A stretch of 64,000 nucleotides of DNA from Kribbella rubisoli (GTDB lineage: Bacteria; Actinomycetota; Actinomycetes; Propionibacteriales; Kribbellaceae), in NCBI RefSeq assembly GCF_004217145.1, contig NZ_SHKR01000004.1:1-64000 (forward strand), read 5' to 3'. Made by a program: the position numbers and the translations under genes. Below, piece by piece: positions 53,259-62,294 of the stretch. The notes under the pieces are model-generated. The model saw only the letters and a program-made list of their open reading frames with translations, searched no databases and was not told the DNA's origin. Every line of letters begins with the position of its first letter. Position 1 is the stretch's first letter.

Positions 53259-54814
53259 GGCTTCTCCCGTCGAACCAGTGCGCGAGCGTCCGCGCGATCC
53301 AAGACAAGCACGACACCGGCGTACACCAGGACGACGGCCAGGCCGGAGAGGAGTGCGAACACGACTGCCTTCGCCGGTCCTGCGTCGCCGGCCGGCACCG
53401 AGACCAGCCAGCCTGCCGCTCCTGCCAGAGCGGCACCGACCAACGCAGCAAGGGTCGCACGGGCGAATCCAGTCAGCACAGTCGGGCCCGCCTCCCGTCG
53501 CAGTACTCCGAGCAGCACAACCGCGCCGATCACCATGCCGACCGACATCGCTGCCGCCAGTGCGGGCACCGCAGCCCACCGCGCAGTCAGCGCCACACCG
53601 GCCAGGGCCACCAGTACCCAGGCCCCAGACGTCACAACAGCAACCTCACGACCGCAGTGCCGCGCATACAGAACCCGGCCGACATGCATCAGTACTGCGA
53701 AGCCGATCGCCGCTGGAGCGAACAACAACAGCCCGTCGACGAGCAGGGTGGCTCTGGCCTCCTGCACAGCGCCGTCGTCGTACGCGAAGATCCTCGCGAC
53801 CGGTACGGCGGTGCCGACCAGCAGCGCGGCCCCCGCCCCACCTGCCAGCATCACCGCGCGGGTGGAGGTCGCCGCGTAGTGCTCGAACCGCTCCCCCGCG
53901 TTGAACGCGGCCGCCAACCGCGGGAACACAGCGGTCGTGATCGGAACGGCCAGAACCGCGTAGGGCAACAGGTAGACGGCGTTGGCCCACGTGTAGACGG
54001 CGATGCTGCCTGCCACGCCACGATGGTTGGCCAGGTACGTCGTCACGACGAACGTCAGCTGCTGCGCGACGAGTACGGCGAGACCCGCGAGCGCGAGCCT
54101 GCGCAGGACCGGGCCGACGCCGGGATCGAGGCGCAGCGTCGGCCTGATCGGAAGGCGGAGGTACAGCATGGGGACCAGCACCGTGAGTGCGAGCGCCACG
54201 ACGCCGGCCGTCGTACCCCAGGCCAGCACGTCGGTCGCTCCACGCGTAGCCGCGTCGGCGTCCGGAGCCGCCGCTGCGAAGACGAAGTAGGTGGCGACGA
54301 CCACCAGGCTGGAGATCAGCGGCGCCATGGCACCGGCCGCGAAACGCTTGTGGGACTGGAGAACTGCGGTCGCGATCACAGCCACGGCGTACCCGAAGAC
54401 CTGCGGCACGAAGATCGCCAGCATCCGGGTCGCGGTCGCCGTCGTGCTGCTGCAGTCGGCGCCGGGGTCGAGCATCGCGTCGGTGTACCGACCCGCCAGA
54501 ACCCAGGCCAGCAAGGCGACCGGCGTCAGCAGCACGAACGACCAGGACAGCAACGCCCCGATGATCCGGCCCTGGGCGGCCCGATCCCCACGCGCCACCG
54601 GCCCCGCGAGGACCGGGATGACGGCGCCCGCCAACGCTCCGCCGGCGACGACTTCGAAGAGGATGTTGGGTAGCTGATTCGCCGTCGTATAAGCCTCGGC
54701 CAAGCACCCGGCACCGACGGTCTTCGAGAACACCAACCACCGAGCGAACCCGACCACCCGCGCCAGAACAGTGATCGCCGCGACAACCAGTGCGGCGCGG
54801 GCGAGCCGACTCAC
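53255..54814 (-). CDS. murJ: Lipid II flippase, MurJ/MviN family
   Basis: 519 residues with about 14 membrane helices. The N-terminal VLARVVGFARWLVFSKTVG and PNILFEVVAGGALAGAVIPVL carry the MurJ-type arginines and glycines. It belongs to the MOP exporter superfamily. GTG at 54814 overlaps the previous stop as GTGA; a GTG at 54832 is the longer option. A second MurJ is common in actinobacteria, so this may serve a different lipid-linked glycan; a role with the neighbouring GT4 and MraY-like genes is likely. Confidence 0.88.
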   Translation of the reverse strand: MSRLARAALVVAAITVLARVVGFARWLVFSKTVGAGCLAEAYTTANQLPNILFEVVAGGALAGAVIPVLAGPVARGDRAAQGRIIGALLSWSFVLLTPVALLAWVLAGRYTDAMLDPGADCSSTTATATRMLAIFVPQVFGYAVAVIATAVLQSHKRFAAGAMAPLISSLVVVATYFVFAAAAPDADAATRGATDVLAWGTTAGVVALALTVLVPMLYLRLPIRPTLRLDPGVGPVLRRLALAGLAVLVAQQLTFVVTTYLANHRGVAGSIAVYTWANAVYLLPYAVLAVPITTAVFPRLAAAFNAGERFEHYAATSTRAVMLAGGAGAALLVGTAVPVARIFAYDDGAVQEARATLLVDGLLLFAPAAIGFAVLMHVGRVLYARHCGREVAVVTSGAWVLVALAGVALTARWAAVPALAAAMSVGMVIGAVVLLGVLRREAGPTVLTGFARATLAALVGAALAGAAGWLVSVPAGDAGPAKAVVFALLSGLAVVLVYAGVVLVLDRADARALVRREKP

Positions 54815-55620
54815 CTGGGTCGTCGGCCCCACTGGTCGATCTTGTCGAGGACCGGGGTGTCGGCGATGACCTTGGTGAAGCTGACCTTCTCGCTCGCCAG
54901 GTTCAGCCCGACGACCGCCGCCAGGACGAGGGTCTTCAGCGGGCGCGGCAGCGACGCGGCCAGCGCCGTACCGGTGATCGCGCCGAGGCCGTTCGCGCCG
55001 CAGTCGCCGAGCATCGAGCGCTCGCCGAGGTCGGAGGGTGCGGACGCACCGGCGGCGCCGACAACGGCACCGGCCGGACCGCTAACGACAGCGAGCGGAG
55101 CGTTGATCGCCGTGACCGCCTTGAGCGCGCGGCCGGGACGCAGGTCGAGCAGGTTCGTGAGGTTCGCCGTACCGGCGATCAAGGCGCCGTCGGCAACGAC
55201 TCCGGCGAAGGCCTTCACGCCACGGGACTTGCGCGGCAGCAGTGCGGCGGCTGCGAGACCGGCGGCGCCGACGCCGAGGATCTTCACCGCACCGCTGGTC
55301 ACCTCGCCGCGCTTCAACGCGCTCAGGTGGCCGCGGAAACCCTTGGCCTGCGTGGTCCCGCGGAGATCGTCGTACGCACCGACCGCACCCGAAACCGCTC
55401 CGGCCACCAGCGCGGCCGCCTTCACCTTGCCGTTGCCCCGCGATGCGGCGACGCCGGCAAGCGCGCCGAGAACCGCGACCGGTCCCTCGAGCAGCGTGAC
55501 CGACTCACCGCGGTGGTTGGTGCGCTCGAACGGCTCCCGGCTCTCCTTCGGCAGCTTCTCCGCTGCACGCTCGAGCCCGGCAGTAGCGGCCGCCGCAACG
55601 ACGGCGCTCAGAATTCCCAC
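54811..55620 (-). CDS. MraY/WecA-like (GT4-PNPT superfamily) membrane protein, diverged
   Basis: 269 residues with several hydrophobic segments. Three blocks recall polyprenyl-phosphate sugar-1-phosphate transferases: RTNHRGESVTLLEGP (33-47), GAYDDLRG with D84-D85, and NLTNLLDLRPGRALK (153-167) with MLGDCGANGLGA (D206). These stand in order like the MraY motifs for substrate and magnesium, but the family is shorter and diverged. It may transfer a sugar-phosphate to a lipid carrier. Coupled to murJ through a GTGA overlap and one base from steB. Confidence 0.75.
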   Translation of the reverse strand: MGILSAVVAAAATAGLERAAEKLPKESREPFERTNHRGESVTLLEGPVAVLGALAGVAASRGNGKVKAAALVAGAVSGAVGAYDDLRGTTQAKGFRGHLSALKRGEVTSGAVKILGVGAAGLAAAALLPRKSRGVKAFAGVVADGALIAGTANLTNLLDLRPGRALKAVTAINAPLAVVSGPAGAVVGAAGASAPSDLGERSMLGDCGANGLGAITGTALAASLPRPLKTLVLAAVVGLNLASEKVSFTKVIADTPVLDKIDQWGRRPR

Positions 55621-55621
55621 G

Positions 55622-56569
55622 TCAGTTGTCCTTCGTCTGTACGGCCGACGGCGCGATGCCGTCCTTCGCGTTGATCGCGCCGTACTGCCCCGCCTTCCCG
55701 GTGGCCTGCTCGGCCAGCGCGAAGACGACCGTCATCTGCCCGGCGGGGAGATCGGCCACGTCCACCGAGGAAACGATCTTGGTGGCCTCGGAGTCACTCC
55801 GCAAGGCCTTGATCAGTCCGCCGTCGGCCGCGCTGGCCGGCGTACCCGCGAGCACGACCCCGCCGCTGCCGATGTCCAGGCCCTTGATGAAGTCGACCGC
55901 GTCGCCGTACGTCGAGTTGTCCGGCGTCGGGGTCGGCGGCTTGGCGGCGATCACCACGATCAGGCTGGCCCGGTCCTTGGGCTGCGACGGCTTGAGCGAC
56001 AGCAGCTTCGCGCCGGTCATCCCGCTGAGCACCTTGGTCGAGTCCGCGTCGGCGGTCTTGCCCTCTTCCTTCGCCGCGATCCCGCGCGCCAGCAGCAGCC
56101 CGGCCCGCTGGTACGTCGTGCTGTCCTTCGGGAAGTCCATGTCCGCGGTGACGAGCTGGTTGACCAGCGACTCGACCAGCTGGCGCTGACCGGTGTCGAA
56201 CAGCTTCGCGTCGAGCGCGACCTTCGTGTTCACCACGCCGCCGGCCTTCTCCAGCTCGCCCTGCACACCGTCGCTCAGGTCGCTGTCGGCATTCGGCATC
56301 GTGACGATCGCGATCTTCTTGTTCGCGAGCTTGCCGTGGGTCAGCCCGGCGGTGACCTTGGCGACGTAGTCGTCGCGGAACTTGTCCAGGGCCTTCATCT
56401 GAGTCAGCTCGGCCCGCGCGTCGGCGAGTTGCTGGCGGTCCTTGTCGGCCTGGGCCGCGACGACCTCGCTGGCGGTGCCCTTCAGCGGGCCGGCGCCGAG
56501 CACCACACCGGCGCCCAGGGCGAAGAAGATCGCCACGATCGAGACGATGTGGTAGCGAAAGTCGATCAC
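55622..56569 (-). CDS. steB: SteB / MctB-like copper transporter family protein
   Basis: 315 residues. One N-terminal membrane helix (YHIVSIVAIFFALGAGVVLGA) after the conserved IDFRYH start, a coiled-coil-like region (about 35-65), then a globular exported domain. The mycobacterial homologue MctB (Rv1698) is 314 residues and affects copper; in Corynebacterium SteB works with SteA in cell division. GTG at 56569 overlaps the steA stop as GTGA. Confidence 0.9.
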   Translation of the reverse strand: MIDFRYHIVSIVAIFFALGAGVVLGAGPLKGTASEVVAAQADKDRQQLADARAELTQMKALDKFRDDYVAKVTAGLTHGKLANKKIAIVTMPNADSDLSDGVQGELEKAGGVVNTKVALDAKLFDTGQRQLVESLVNQLVTADMDFPKDSTTYQRAGLLLARGIAAKEEGKTADADSTKVLSGMTGAKLLSLKPSQPKDRASLIVVIAAKPPTPTPDNSTYGDAVDFIKGLDIGSGGVVLAGTPASAADGGLIKALRSDSEATKIVSSVDVADLPAGQMTVVFALAEQATGKAGQYGAINAKDGIAPSAVQTKDN

Positions 56570-57747
56570 GTGAACAGCTCCCGGATCCAGTAGACGAAGT
56601 CGCCCCAGCGCGCCCGCAGGATCGACCAGAGCACGTCGTCGGCGCCGATCGCGACCAGCGCCATGCCGAGTGCGAACAGGCCGGCCGCGGCGAGCGCGAC
56701 GACCTGAAGAGTAGAGACCCGGCTTCGGTACAGCCGGCCGACGCCCTTGGCGTCCACCAACTTGGCACCGACCCGCAACCGGGTGATGAAGGTGCTCGCC
56801 ATCCCGGAGCGGCCCTTGTCCAGGAACTCCACCAGCGAGTTGTGGGTGCCGACCGCGACGATCAGCGAGGCGCCCTTGGAGTCGGCCAGCAGCATCGCGA
56901 CGTCCTCGCTGGTGCCGGTGGCCGGGAACTCGATCGACTCCACCCCGAGTCGTTCGAGCCGCTCCGAACCGGGCGCGCGGCCGTCGCGGTAGGCATGCAC
57001 GACGACCTCGGCGCCGCTCTTCAGCGTCTCGTCCTTGACCGAGTCCATGTCGCCGACGATCAGATCCGGGACATACCCGTTCTCGACCAGCGCGTCCGCG
57101 CCGCCGTCGACGCCGATCAGCACCGGCCGGTACTCGCGGATGTACGACTTCAGCGCGACCAGGTCCTCGCGGTAGTCGTACCCGCGCACCACGATCAGGA
57201 CGTGCTTGCCCTCCATCGCCGTGTGGATATGCGGTACGCCGACGCCGTCGAGCAGCAGGTCCTTCTCGCGCCGCAGGTACTCCAACGTGTTCGCGGTGAA
57301 GGCCTCGAGCTGGGTCGACAGCCCGGCGCGGGCGTCGTCCATCAACTCCGCGACCGACATGCTGTCCTGGGACATGCCCTTCGCGACCGCCTCGCTACCG
57401 CGGTACAGCGTGCCGTCGTCGAGCCGGACCTGCTCGCCCTCGTGCAGGATCGAGAACACCTCGCGGCCGACGCCGTCGACGAGCGGGATGCCGGCCTCGA
57501 CCAGGATCTCCGGGCCGAGGTTCGGGTACCGGCCGCTGATCGAATCGGCCACGTTCACCACGGCGGCGACCTTGCAGTCGACCAGCGCCTCGGCGCTCAC
57601 CCGGTCCAGATCGACGTGGTCGATAACCGCGATCTCGCCCGGTTTGAGGCGTTTGGTGAGATTCTTGGTACGCCGATCCAGCCGGACCACTCCGGTGACG
57701 CCGGGCAGTTCAGTGGGTCGTGCTCTCCGCAGGCTGGGCAGTCTCAT
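56566..57747 (-). CDS. steA: Putative cytokinetic ring protein SteA
   Basis: 393 residues, equal to the mycobacterial protein. A cytoplasmic domain contains GVDGGADALVENGYVPDLIVGDMDS, related to thiamine pyrophosphokinase catalytic cores. One C-terminal membrane helix (VVALAAAGLFALGMALVAIG) follows. SteA and SteB act in septation and wall synthesis in Corynebacterium. ATG at 57747 follows GAGGG and is preferred to a start eight codons upstream. The gap to recN (98 bp) contains short inverted repeats and could hold a promoter or terminator. Confidence 0.9.
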   Translation of the reverse strand: MRLPSLRRARPTELPGVTGVVRLDRRTKNLTKRLKPGEIAVIDHVDLDRVSAEALVDCKVAAVVNVADSISGRYPNLGPEILVEAGIPLVDGVGREVFSILHEGEQVRLDDGTLYRGSEAVAKGMSQDSMSVAELMDDARAGLSTQLEAFTANTLEYLRREKDLLLDGVGVPHIHTAMEGKHVLIVVRGYDYREDLVALKSYIREYRPVLIGVDGGADALVENGYVPDLIVGDMDSVKDETLKSGAEVVVHAYRDGRAPGSERLERLGVESIEFPATGTSEDVAMLLADSKGASLIVAVGTHNSLVEFLDKGRSGMASTFITRLRVGAKLVDAKGVGRLYRSRVSTLQVVALAAAGLFALGMALVAIGADDVLWSILRARWGDFVYWIRELFT

Positions 57748-57844
57748 CGCCCTCTCATCCTGCCATGTCAAGAGCCCCCTTCCGGTTCATTTACCCGGGC
57801 AGGCCCTTGTTAACGCACTGAAATAACAGTGACTGTGCGTCAAA

Positions 57845-59575
57845 TCATCCTTTGGAACGACTCTTCTTGCGTGGTTTGTGCCGTTCGGCGGCCAGTGCGA
57901 GCAGCTCCTCGGCGTGGGCCTGGGCGGCGTCGGAGTTCTCCAGACCGGCCATCATCCGGGACAGTTCCTTCAACCTGGCATCGTCGTCGAGAGCCACCAG
58001 ACCACTGGTGGTGACCGAGCCGTCGTCGCTCTTCAGCACCACCGCGTGACGGTCCGCGAACGCGGCGACCTGCGGCAGGTGGGTGACCACGATCACCTGT
58101 GCCTTCTCGGCCAATCGCGCCAGCCGCTTGCCGACCTCGACCGCGGCGCGCCCGCCGATACCGGCGTCGATCTCGTCGAACACCAACGTGGGCACGGGAT
58201 GCGTGTCGGACAGGATCACCTCGAGCGCGAGCATCACGCGCGACAACTCACCGCCGGACGCGGCCTTCTGCAGCGGGCGGGCCGGGCTGCCCGGGTTCGC
58301 CGCGAAGCAGAACTCGACCTCGTCGATCCCGAACGGACCGGCCGCGGTTTCGTGCACCTCGACCGAGAGCTTGGCATGCGGCATCGCCAACCCGGTCAAC
58401 TCTTCGGACACCGCGACGCCGAGTCGTTGCGACGCTTCGAGCCGCGCTTCCCGAATCTGTGTGCCGAGCTCGGCGAGCTTCGCATCCAGCTCGGCAAGCT
58501 CTGCGGTCAGTTGCTCGACCCGCTCGTCGCTGCCGTCCAGATCGGCGAGTCTCGCCGCGGACCGCTTCGTCCAGTCCAGTACTTCGTCCACGGTGCCTTG
58601 CTCAGCGCCGTACTTGCGCACCAGCCCATGCAGCAAGGAACGTCGCTCGCTGACCACGGCCAGCCTCGCCGGATCGGTGTCCACATCAGCGGCGTACGAC
58701 GACAGCTCCTGCGCCAGATCGGCCGCGAGATAGCCGAGCTCGCCCGCGCGGTCGGCCAACTCGGCCAGCTTCGCGTCGTGGTCGCGCTCGCCGTCCAGCA
58801 CCTGCTTCGCCAACGCCAGTAGGCCGAGTACGTCGTTCGGCCGGGTCGAATCAAGGTCTTCGGAGGCCAATGCGTCGCCGGCGGACGTGGCCGCAGTACG
58901 CAGACCGTCCGAGTACGCGAGGCGCTCCTCCTCGGCGGCGAGTTCGGTGTCCTCGCCGGACAACGGCTCGGCCTTCGCGATCTCGTCCAGACCGAAGCGC
59001 AACAGGTCGGCCTCGGCCAGGCGATCACGCTCGCGCGTGGTCAACTCGGTGAGCTCGGCCTCGACCTCGCGGTGCCGCTTGTAGGCGCCGGAGTACTCCT
59101 GCAGGGGGACGAGAACCGCCTTACCTGCAAAGGTATCCAGCGTTTCGCGCTGCCGTGCGGGCTGCAGCAACCGCCACTGATCGGCCTGCCCGTGGATCGC
59201 GACCAGGTCGCCGGACACCTCGCCCAGCACGGACACCGGCACCGACGCACCACCGAGGAACGCCCGCGAGCGACCCTCGGACGAGAGCTCACGCGCGATC
59301 AGCAACTCGCCGTCGTCCAGCTCGCCGCCACGATCCTCGGCCTGCTGCACGATCGCGCGCGGTACGGCGCTCGCGCGGCCCTCGACCCGCGCCCGGCGAG
59401 TCCCGTGCCGCACCAGGCCGCTGTCCGCGCGACCACCGAGCAGCATGTTCACGCCGGTCACGACCATCGTCTTGCCGGCACCGGTCTCACCTGTGACGGC
59501 GGTGAATCCGGGGTCGAGGTCCAACGTCGCGTCCTCGATCACGCCCAACCCGGTGATGCGGATCTCCGAGAGCAT
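57845..59575 (-). CDS. recN: DNA repair protein RecN
   Basis: 576 residues. N-terminal Walker A GETGAGKT (29-36), a long coiled-coil middle with several Glu/Leu-rich stretches, and a C-terminal half with LVFDEIDAGIGGRAAVEVGKRL as Walker B and signature region. It is an SMC-like ATPase acting in double-strand break repair. The tail ends in a basic KPRKKSRSKG. ATG at 59575 is used; 2 bp from the nadK stop, so coupled to it. The longer reading into nadK is rejected. Confidence 0.94.
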   Translation of the reverse strand: MLSEIRITGLGVIEDATLDLDPGFTAVTGETGAGKTMVVTGVNMLLGGRADSGLVRHGTRRARVEGRASAVPRAIVQQAEDRGGELDDGELLIARELSSEGRSRAFLGGASVPVSVLGEVSGDLVAIHGQADQWRLLQPARQRETLDTFAGKAVLVPLQEYSGAYKRHREVEAELTELTTRERDRLAEADLLRFGLDEIAKAEPLSGEDTELAAEEERLAYSDGLRTAATSAGDALASEDLDSTRPNDVLGLLALAKQVLDGERDHDAKLAELADRAGELGYLAADLAQELSSYAADVDTDPARLAVVSERRSLLHGLVRKYGAEQGTVDEVLDWTKRSAARLADLDGSDERVEQLTAELAELDAKLAELGTQIREARLEASQRLGVAVSEELTGLAMPHAKLSVEVHETAAGPFGIDEVEFCFAANPGSPARPLQKAASGGELSRVMLALEVILSDTHPVPTLVFDEIDAGIGGRAAVEVGKRLARLAEKAQVIVVTHLPQVAAFADRHAVVLKSDDGSVTTSGLVALDDDARLKELSRMMAGLENSDAAQAHAEELLALAAERHKPRKKSRSKG

Positions 59576-59576
59576 G

Positions 59577-60512
59577 TCAGGTCTCCTGTTGGCTGTTGCC
59601 GTTGCGTTTGCGCTCGGCGGCCCCACGCCAGCCGAGCACCGGGAGGTCGAACTTCGCCACCAGCCGGTCGGTGAACGGCGCCTCGTGCGCCCGGGCCAGC
59701 CGCACCGGCGTCGCGCCCCGGCGGACCGTGATCTCGGCGCCGGGTGGCACCTCGACCATCCGCCGGCCGTCACACCACAGCACCCCGCGCCCGTGCCAGG
59801 ACGGCACCAGCTCGATCGACAGCTGCGACGTCGGCGCCACCACGATCGGCCTGGAGAACAAGGCGTGCGCGCTGAGCGGGACCAGCAGGATCGCCTCGAC
59901 CTCCGGCCAGACGATCGGTCCGCCGGCAGAGAACGCATACGCCGTACTGCCCGTCGGGGTCGCGACGACGACACCGTCGCAGCCCCAGCGGGACAGCGGG
60001 CGGTCGTCGACCTCGACCAGGACCTCGAGCATCTTCTCCCGGGCGGCCTTCTCGATACTCGCCTCGTTCAGCGCCCAGGTCTCGAAGATCAGGTCGTCGT
60101 CCAGCCGGACGTCGACGGCCAGCGTCATCCGCTCCTCGACCGCGTAACTGCGGTTGACCACGACCTGGACGATCCGCTCGAGGTCGTCGACCTCGGCCTC
60201 GGCCAGGAACCCGACGTGGCCCAGGTTCACCCCGAGCACCGGCGTACCGTGCGGGCGGGCCAGCTCGGCGCCGCGCAGGATCGAGCCGTCGCCGCCGAGC
60301 ACCATGATCAGCTCGACGTCGTTGGCCGCCTTCTCCGGGTCGTCGACGATCTCGACCGGGTCGAGCTTGAGCTCTTCCGCCTCGCCGCTGAGCAGCCGGA
60401 CCTGCATCCCGGCGTCGGTCAGCAGCCGATGTGCGTCGCGAGCCACCTCGACGGCTTGTTCCCGGCCGGTGTGCGTTACCAGCAGCACGCGCCGCGGCTC
60501 GTGCTCAGCCAC
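59577..60512 (-). CDS. nadK: NAD kinase
   Basis: 311 residues. The ATP-NAD kinase GGDG motif is at 73-76 (VLGGDGSILR), followed by ALNEASIEK for NAD contact and TPTGSTAYAFSAGGPIV as the conserved glycine-rich block. It phosphorylates NAD to NADP using ATP or polyphosphate. The GTG start lies 12 bp from the tlyA stop. Order tlyA-nadK-recN-steA-steB is the standard actinobacterial one. Confidence 0.94.
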   Translation of the reverse strand: MAEHEPRRVLLVTHTGREQAVEVARDAHRLLTDAGMQVRLLSGEAEELKLDPVEIVDDPEKAANDVELIMVLGGDGSILRGAELARPHGTPVLGVNLGHVGFLAEAEVDDLERIVQVVVNRSYAVEERMTLAVDVRLDDDLIFETWALNEASIEKAAREKMLEVLVEVDDRPLSRWGCDGVVVATPTGSTAYAFSAGGPIVWPEVEAILLVPLSAHALFSRPIVVAPTSQLSIELVPSWHGRGVLWCDGRRMVEVPPGAEITVRRGATPVRLARAHEAPFTDRLVAKFDLPVLGWRGAAERKRNGNSQQET

Positions 60513-60524
60513 CCTGCCCCCTCA

Positions 60525-61340
60525 TCACTGTGGACCGTTCTCGATGGCGGTCAGAAGCATCGTCTCATCGAGAACCGGCGCTTCCCGGCGTATCCACAGG
60601 AAGTATTCGACATTTCCTGACGGACCAGGCAATGGGCTGGCCGCCACCCCTTCGATTCCCCACCCCAGGTCGTGAGCCTTCGCTGCCACCGAGCGTACGG
60701 CGTCCGCCCGCAGCGCCGGGTCGCGGACCACGCCGCCCTTGCCGAGCCGGTCCTTGCCGACCTCGAACTGCGGCTTCACCATCAGCACCAGCTCGCCGTT
60801 TGGCTTGACCACGCCGATCAGCGCGGGCAGCACGAGCGTGAGACTGATGAAACTCAGATCGCTGACCACGAGATCCACCGGCTCACCACCGATGTCGTCC
60901 AGCGTCAGCGTCCGGACATTGGTCCGGTCCATCACTGTGACCCGCTCGTCGGTCTGCAACGCCCACACCAACTGGCCGTACCCGACATCGACGGCGATCA
61001 CGTGCGCGGCTTCATTGCGCAGCAGTACGTCGGTGAACCCGCCCGTCGACGCACCGGCGTCGAGAGTGCGGCGGCCTTTGACCTGGACCGCCGGGAACGC
61101 CTCGAGCGCGCCGATCAGCTTGTGCGCACCGCGACTCGCGTAGCCGGGATCCTCGTGCTCGGACGTATCGACGACGATCGGTGCGTCCAGACCCACCCCG
61201 GTCGCAGGCTTGCCGGCGACGGTGCCGGACACCTTCACCTTGCCGGCCGCGATCAGCTCGGTCGCATGCTCACGTGACCGCGCCAGGCCACGTCGTACCA
61301 GCTCGGCGTCGAGCCGCGAACGCTTGGCTGCCTTGGCCAC
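60525..61340 (-). CDS. tlyA: TlyA rRNA 2'-O-methyltransferase (hemolysin A family)
   Basis: 271 residues. N-terminal S4 domain (RLDAELVRRGLARSREHATE) and a FtsJ-type Rossmann methyltransferase with LDAGASTGGFTDVLL as SAM-binding motif and DLVVSDLSFISL and LMVKPQFEVGKD as catalytic blocks. In mycobacteria TlyA methylates 16S and 23S rRNA and its loss gives capreomycin resistance. The GTG start at 61340 directly follows the stop of the acidic protein gene with no gap. Confidence 0.94.
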   Translation of the reverse strand: MAKAAKRSRLDAELVRRGLARSREHATELIAAGKVKVSGTVAGKPATGVGLDAPIVVDTSEHEDPGYASRGAHKLIGALEAFPAVQVKGRRTLDAGASTGGFTDVLLRNEAAHVIAVDVGYGQLVWALQTDERVTVMDRTNVRTLTLDDIGGEPVDLVVSDLSFISLTLVLPALIGVVKPNGELVLMVKPQFEVGKDRLGKGGVVRDPALRADAVRSVAAKAHDLGWGIEGVAASPLPGPSGNVEYFLWIRREAPVLDETMLLTAIENGPQ

Positions 61341-61754
61341 TCAGCTCCGGTCGCCCTGCTCGGCGTCCGCCTCCACCAAGGCACTCTGCAGTCGGTCGTG
61401 CAGGTCGGCGTACACCTCGCCGTGCTCACTCACCGGCCGGTCCCGCAGCTCGTCGAGCCGCGACATGGTCTCCTCGACCAGCGGGTGCCCGCCCTCGTTC
61501 TCAGCCGGGTCCTCCGCAGATTCGGCTTCGAAGGAGTGCTCGTACTCCTGACCCGGCGGCCGTGCGAACTCCGGCCCGAACTCCACCGCGGCCGGGTCCA
61601 CGTGCTCGTGTGCTTCCGTGTGCTCGGCAACGTCCTGGGCGCCGGGCTCCGTGTCGTAGTCCGGGTGGGTCGGCGTCTCTTCGGACGGGTCGAAACCCGG
61701 CTCGACGTCAGGGTCGACGTCCGGCGGGAACTGCTCGCCAGGATGCTCGGTCAT
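61341..61754 (-). CDS. Acidic, probably disordered protein
   Basis: 137 residues, strongly acidic and Pro-rich (for example PPDVDPDVEPGFDPSEETP) with a more ordered helical C-terminal part (VEETMSRLDELRDRPVSE and DLHDRLQSALVEADAEQ). No known domain, signal or membrane helix. ATG at 61754 is 1 bp from the stop of the Lys/Ala-tailed gene, and tlyA abuts its stop. Orientation and spacing make it part of the tlyA operon. The pairing with a very basic neighbour is suggestive of an interaction (inference). Confidence 0.65.
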   Translation of the reverse strand: MTEHPGEQFPPDVDPDVEPGFDPSEETPTHPDYDTEPGAQDVAEHTEAHEHVDPAAVEFGPEFARPPGQEYEHSFEAESAEDPAENEGGHPLVEETMSRLDELRDRPVSEHGEVYADLHDRLQSALVEADAEQGDRS

Positions 61755-61755
61755 G

Positions 61756-62229
61756 TCAGGCCTTCTTCGCCGTCTTCTTGGCAGCCTTCTTCGCGGCAGC
61801 CTTCTTGGCCAGCGGCACAGCCTTCTTGGCCGGCACCTTCTTCGCGGCCTTCTTGGCAGCCGCCTTCTTCGCCAGAACCGGCGCCTCCCCGACCAGCGGG
61901 TCGTGAACCGGTCCCGCGGCATGCGCCTCGGCCAGCTCGGTCTCCAGCGCCTTCACCCGGCGGGTCAGCGCCGCAACCTCTTCGGAACGAACGAACCCGA
62001 GCCGCGCGACCGCGCCCTCGACCTCGTTCGCCACGATCGCCTGCAGCAGCTGACGATTGCTCTTGCTGGTGGCAACGATCTCGTCGGCCAGGTCGCTCAC
62101 CTTGGTGGTCAGCGCGTCCGCCCCGGTCTGCTGCAGCAACGCCTTCGCAGCCGCCTGGGCCTTCTGCTTGGTGACCTCGGTCAACCCGTTCGCCAGCTGT
62201 ACGTAGCCGCGCACTGCGTCCATCACCAT
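61756..62229 (-). CDS. Helical protein with histone-H1-like Lys/Ala tail
   Basis: 157 residues. An N-terminal helical region (about 1-110), including YVQLANGLTEVTKQKAQAAA and coiled-coil-like ALTRRVKALETELAEAH, resembles phasin-type or coiled-coil proteins. The last 40 residues are Lys/Ala-rich repeats of KKAAAKKAAKK type, similar to eukaryotic H1 tails and bacterial Hc1 or HupB tails. It may bind nucleic acid or granules. ATG at 62229 has AGGAGG 5 bases upstream. Sits at the start of the tlyA operon. Confidence 0.7.
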   Translation of the reverse strand: MVMDAVRGYVQLANGLTEVTKQKAQAAAKALLQQTGADALTTKVSDLADEIVATSKSNRQLLQAIVANEVEGAVARLGFVRSEEVAALTRRVKALETELAEAHAAGPVHDPLVGEAPVLAKKAAAKKAAKKVPAKKAVPLAKKAAAKKAAKKTAKKA

Positions 62230-62294
62230 GACTGCCTCCTCGCTCGTTCCCAGCAACGGTATCGCCTCGGACGTGGGATACCAGCCAGCACCAT

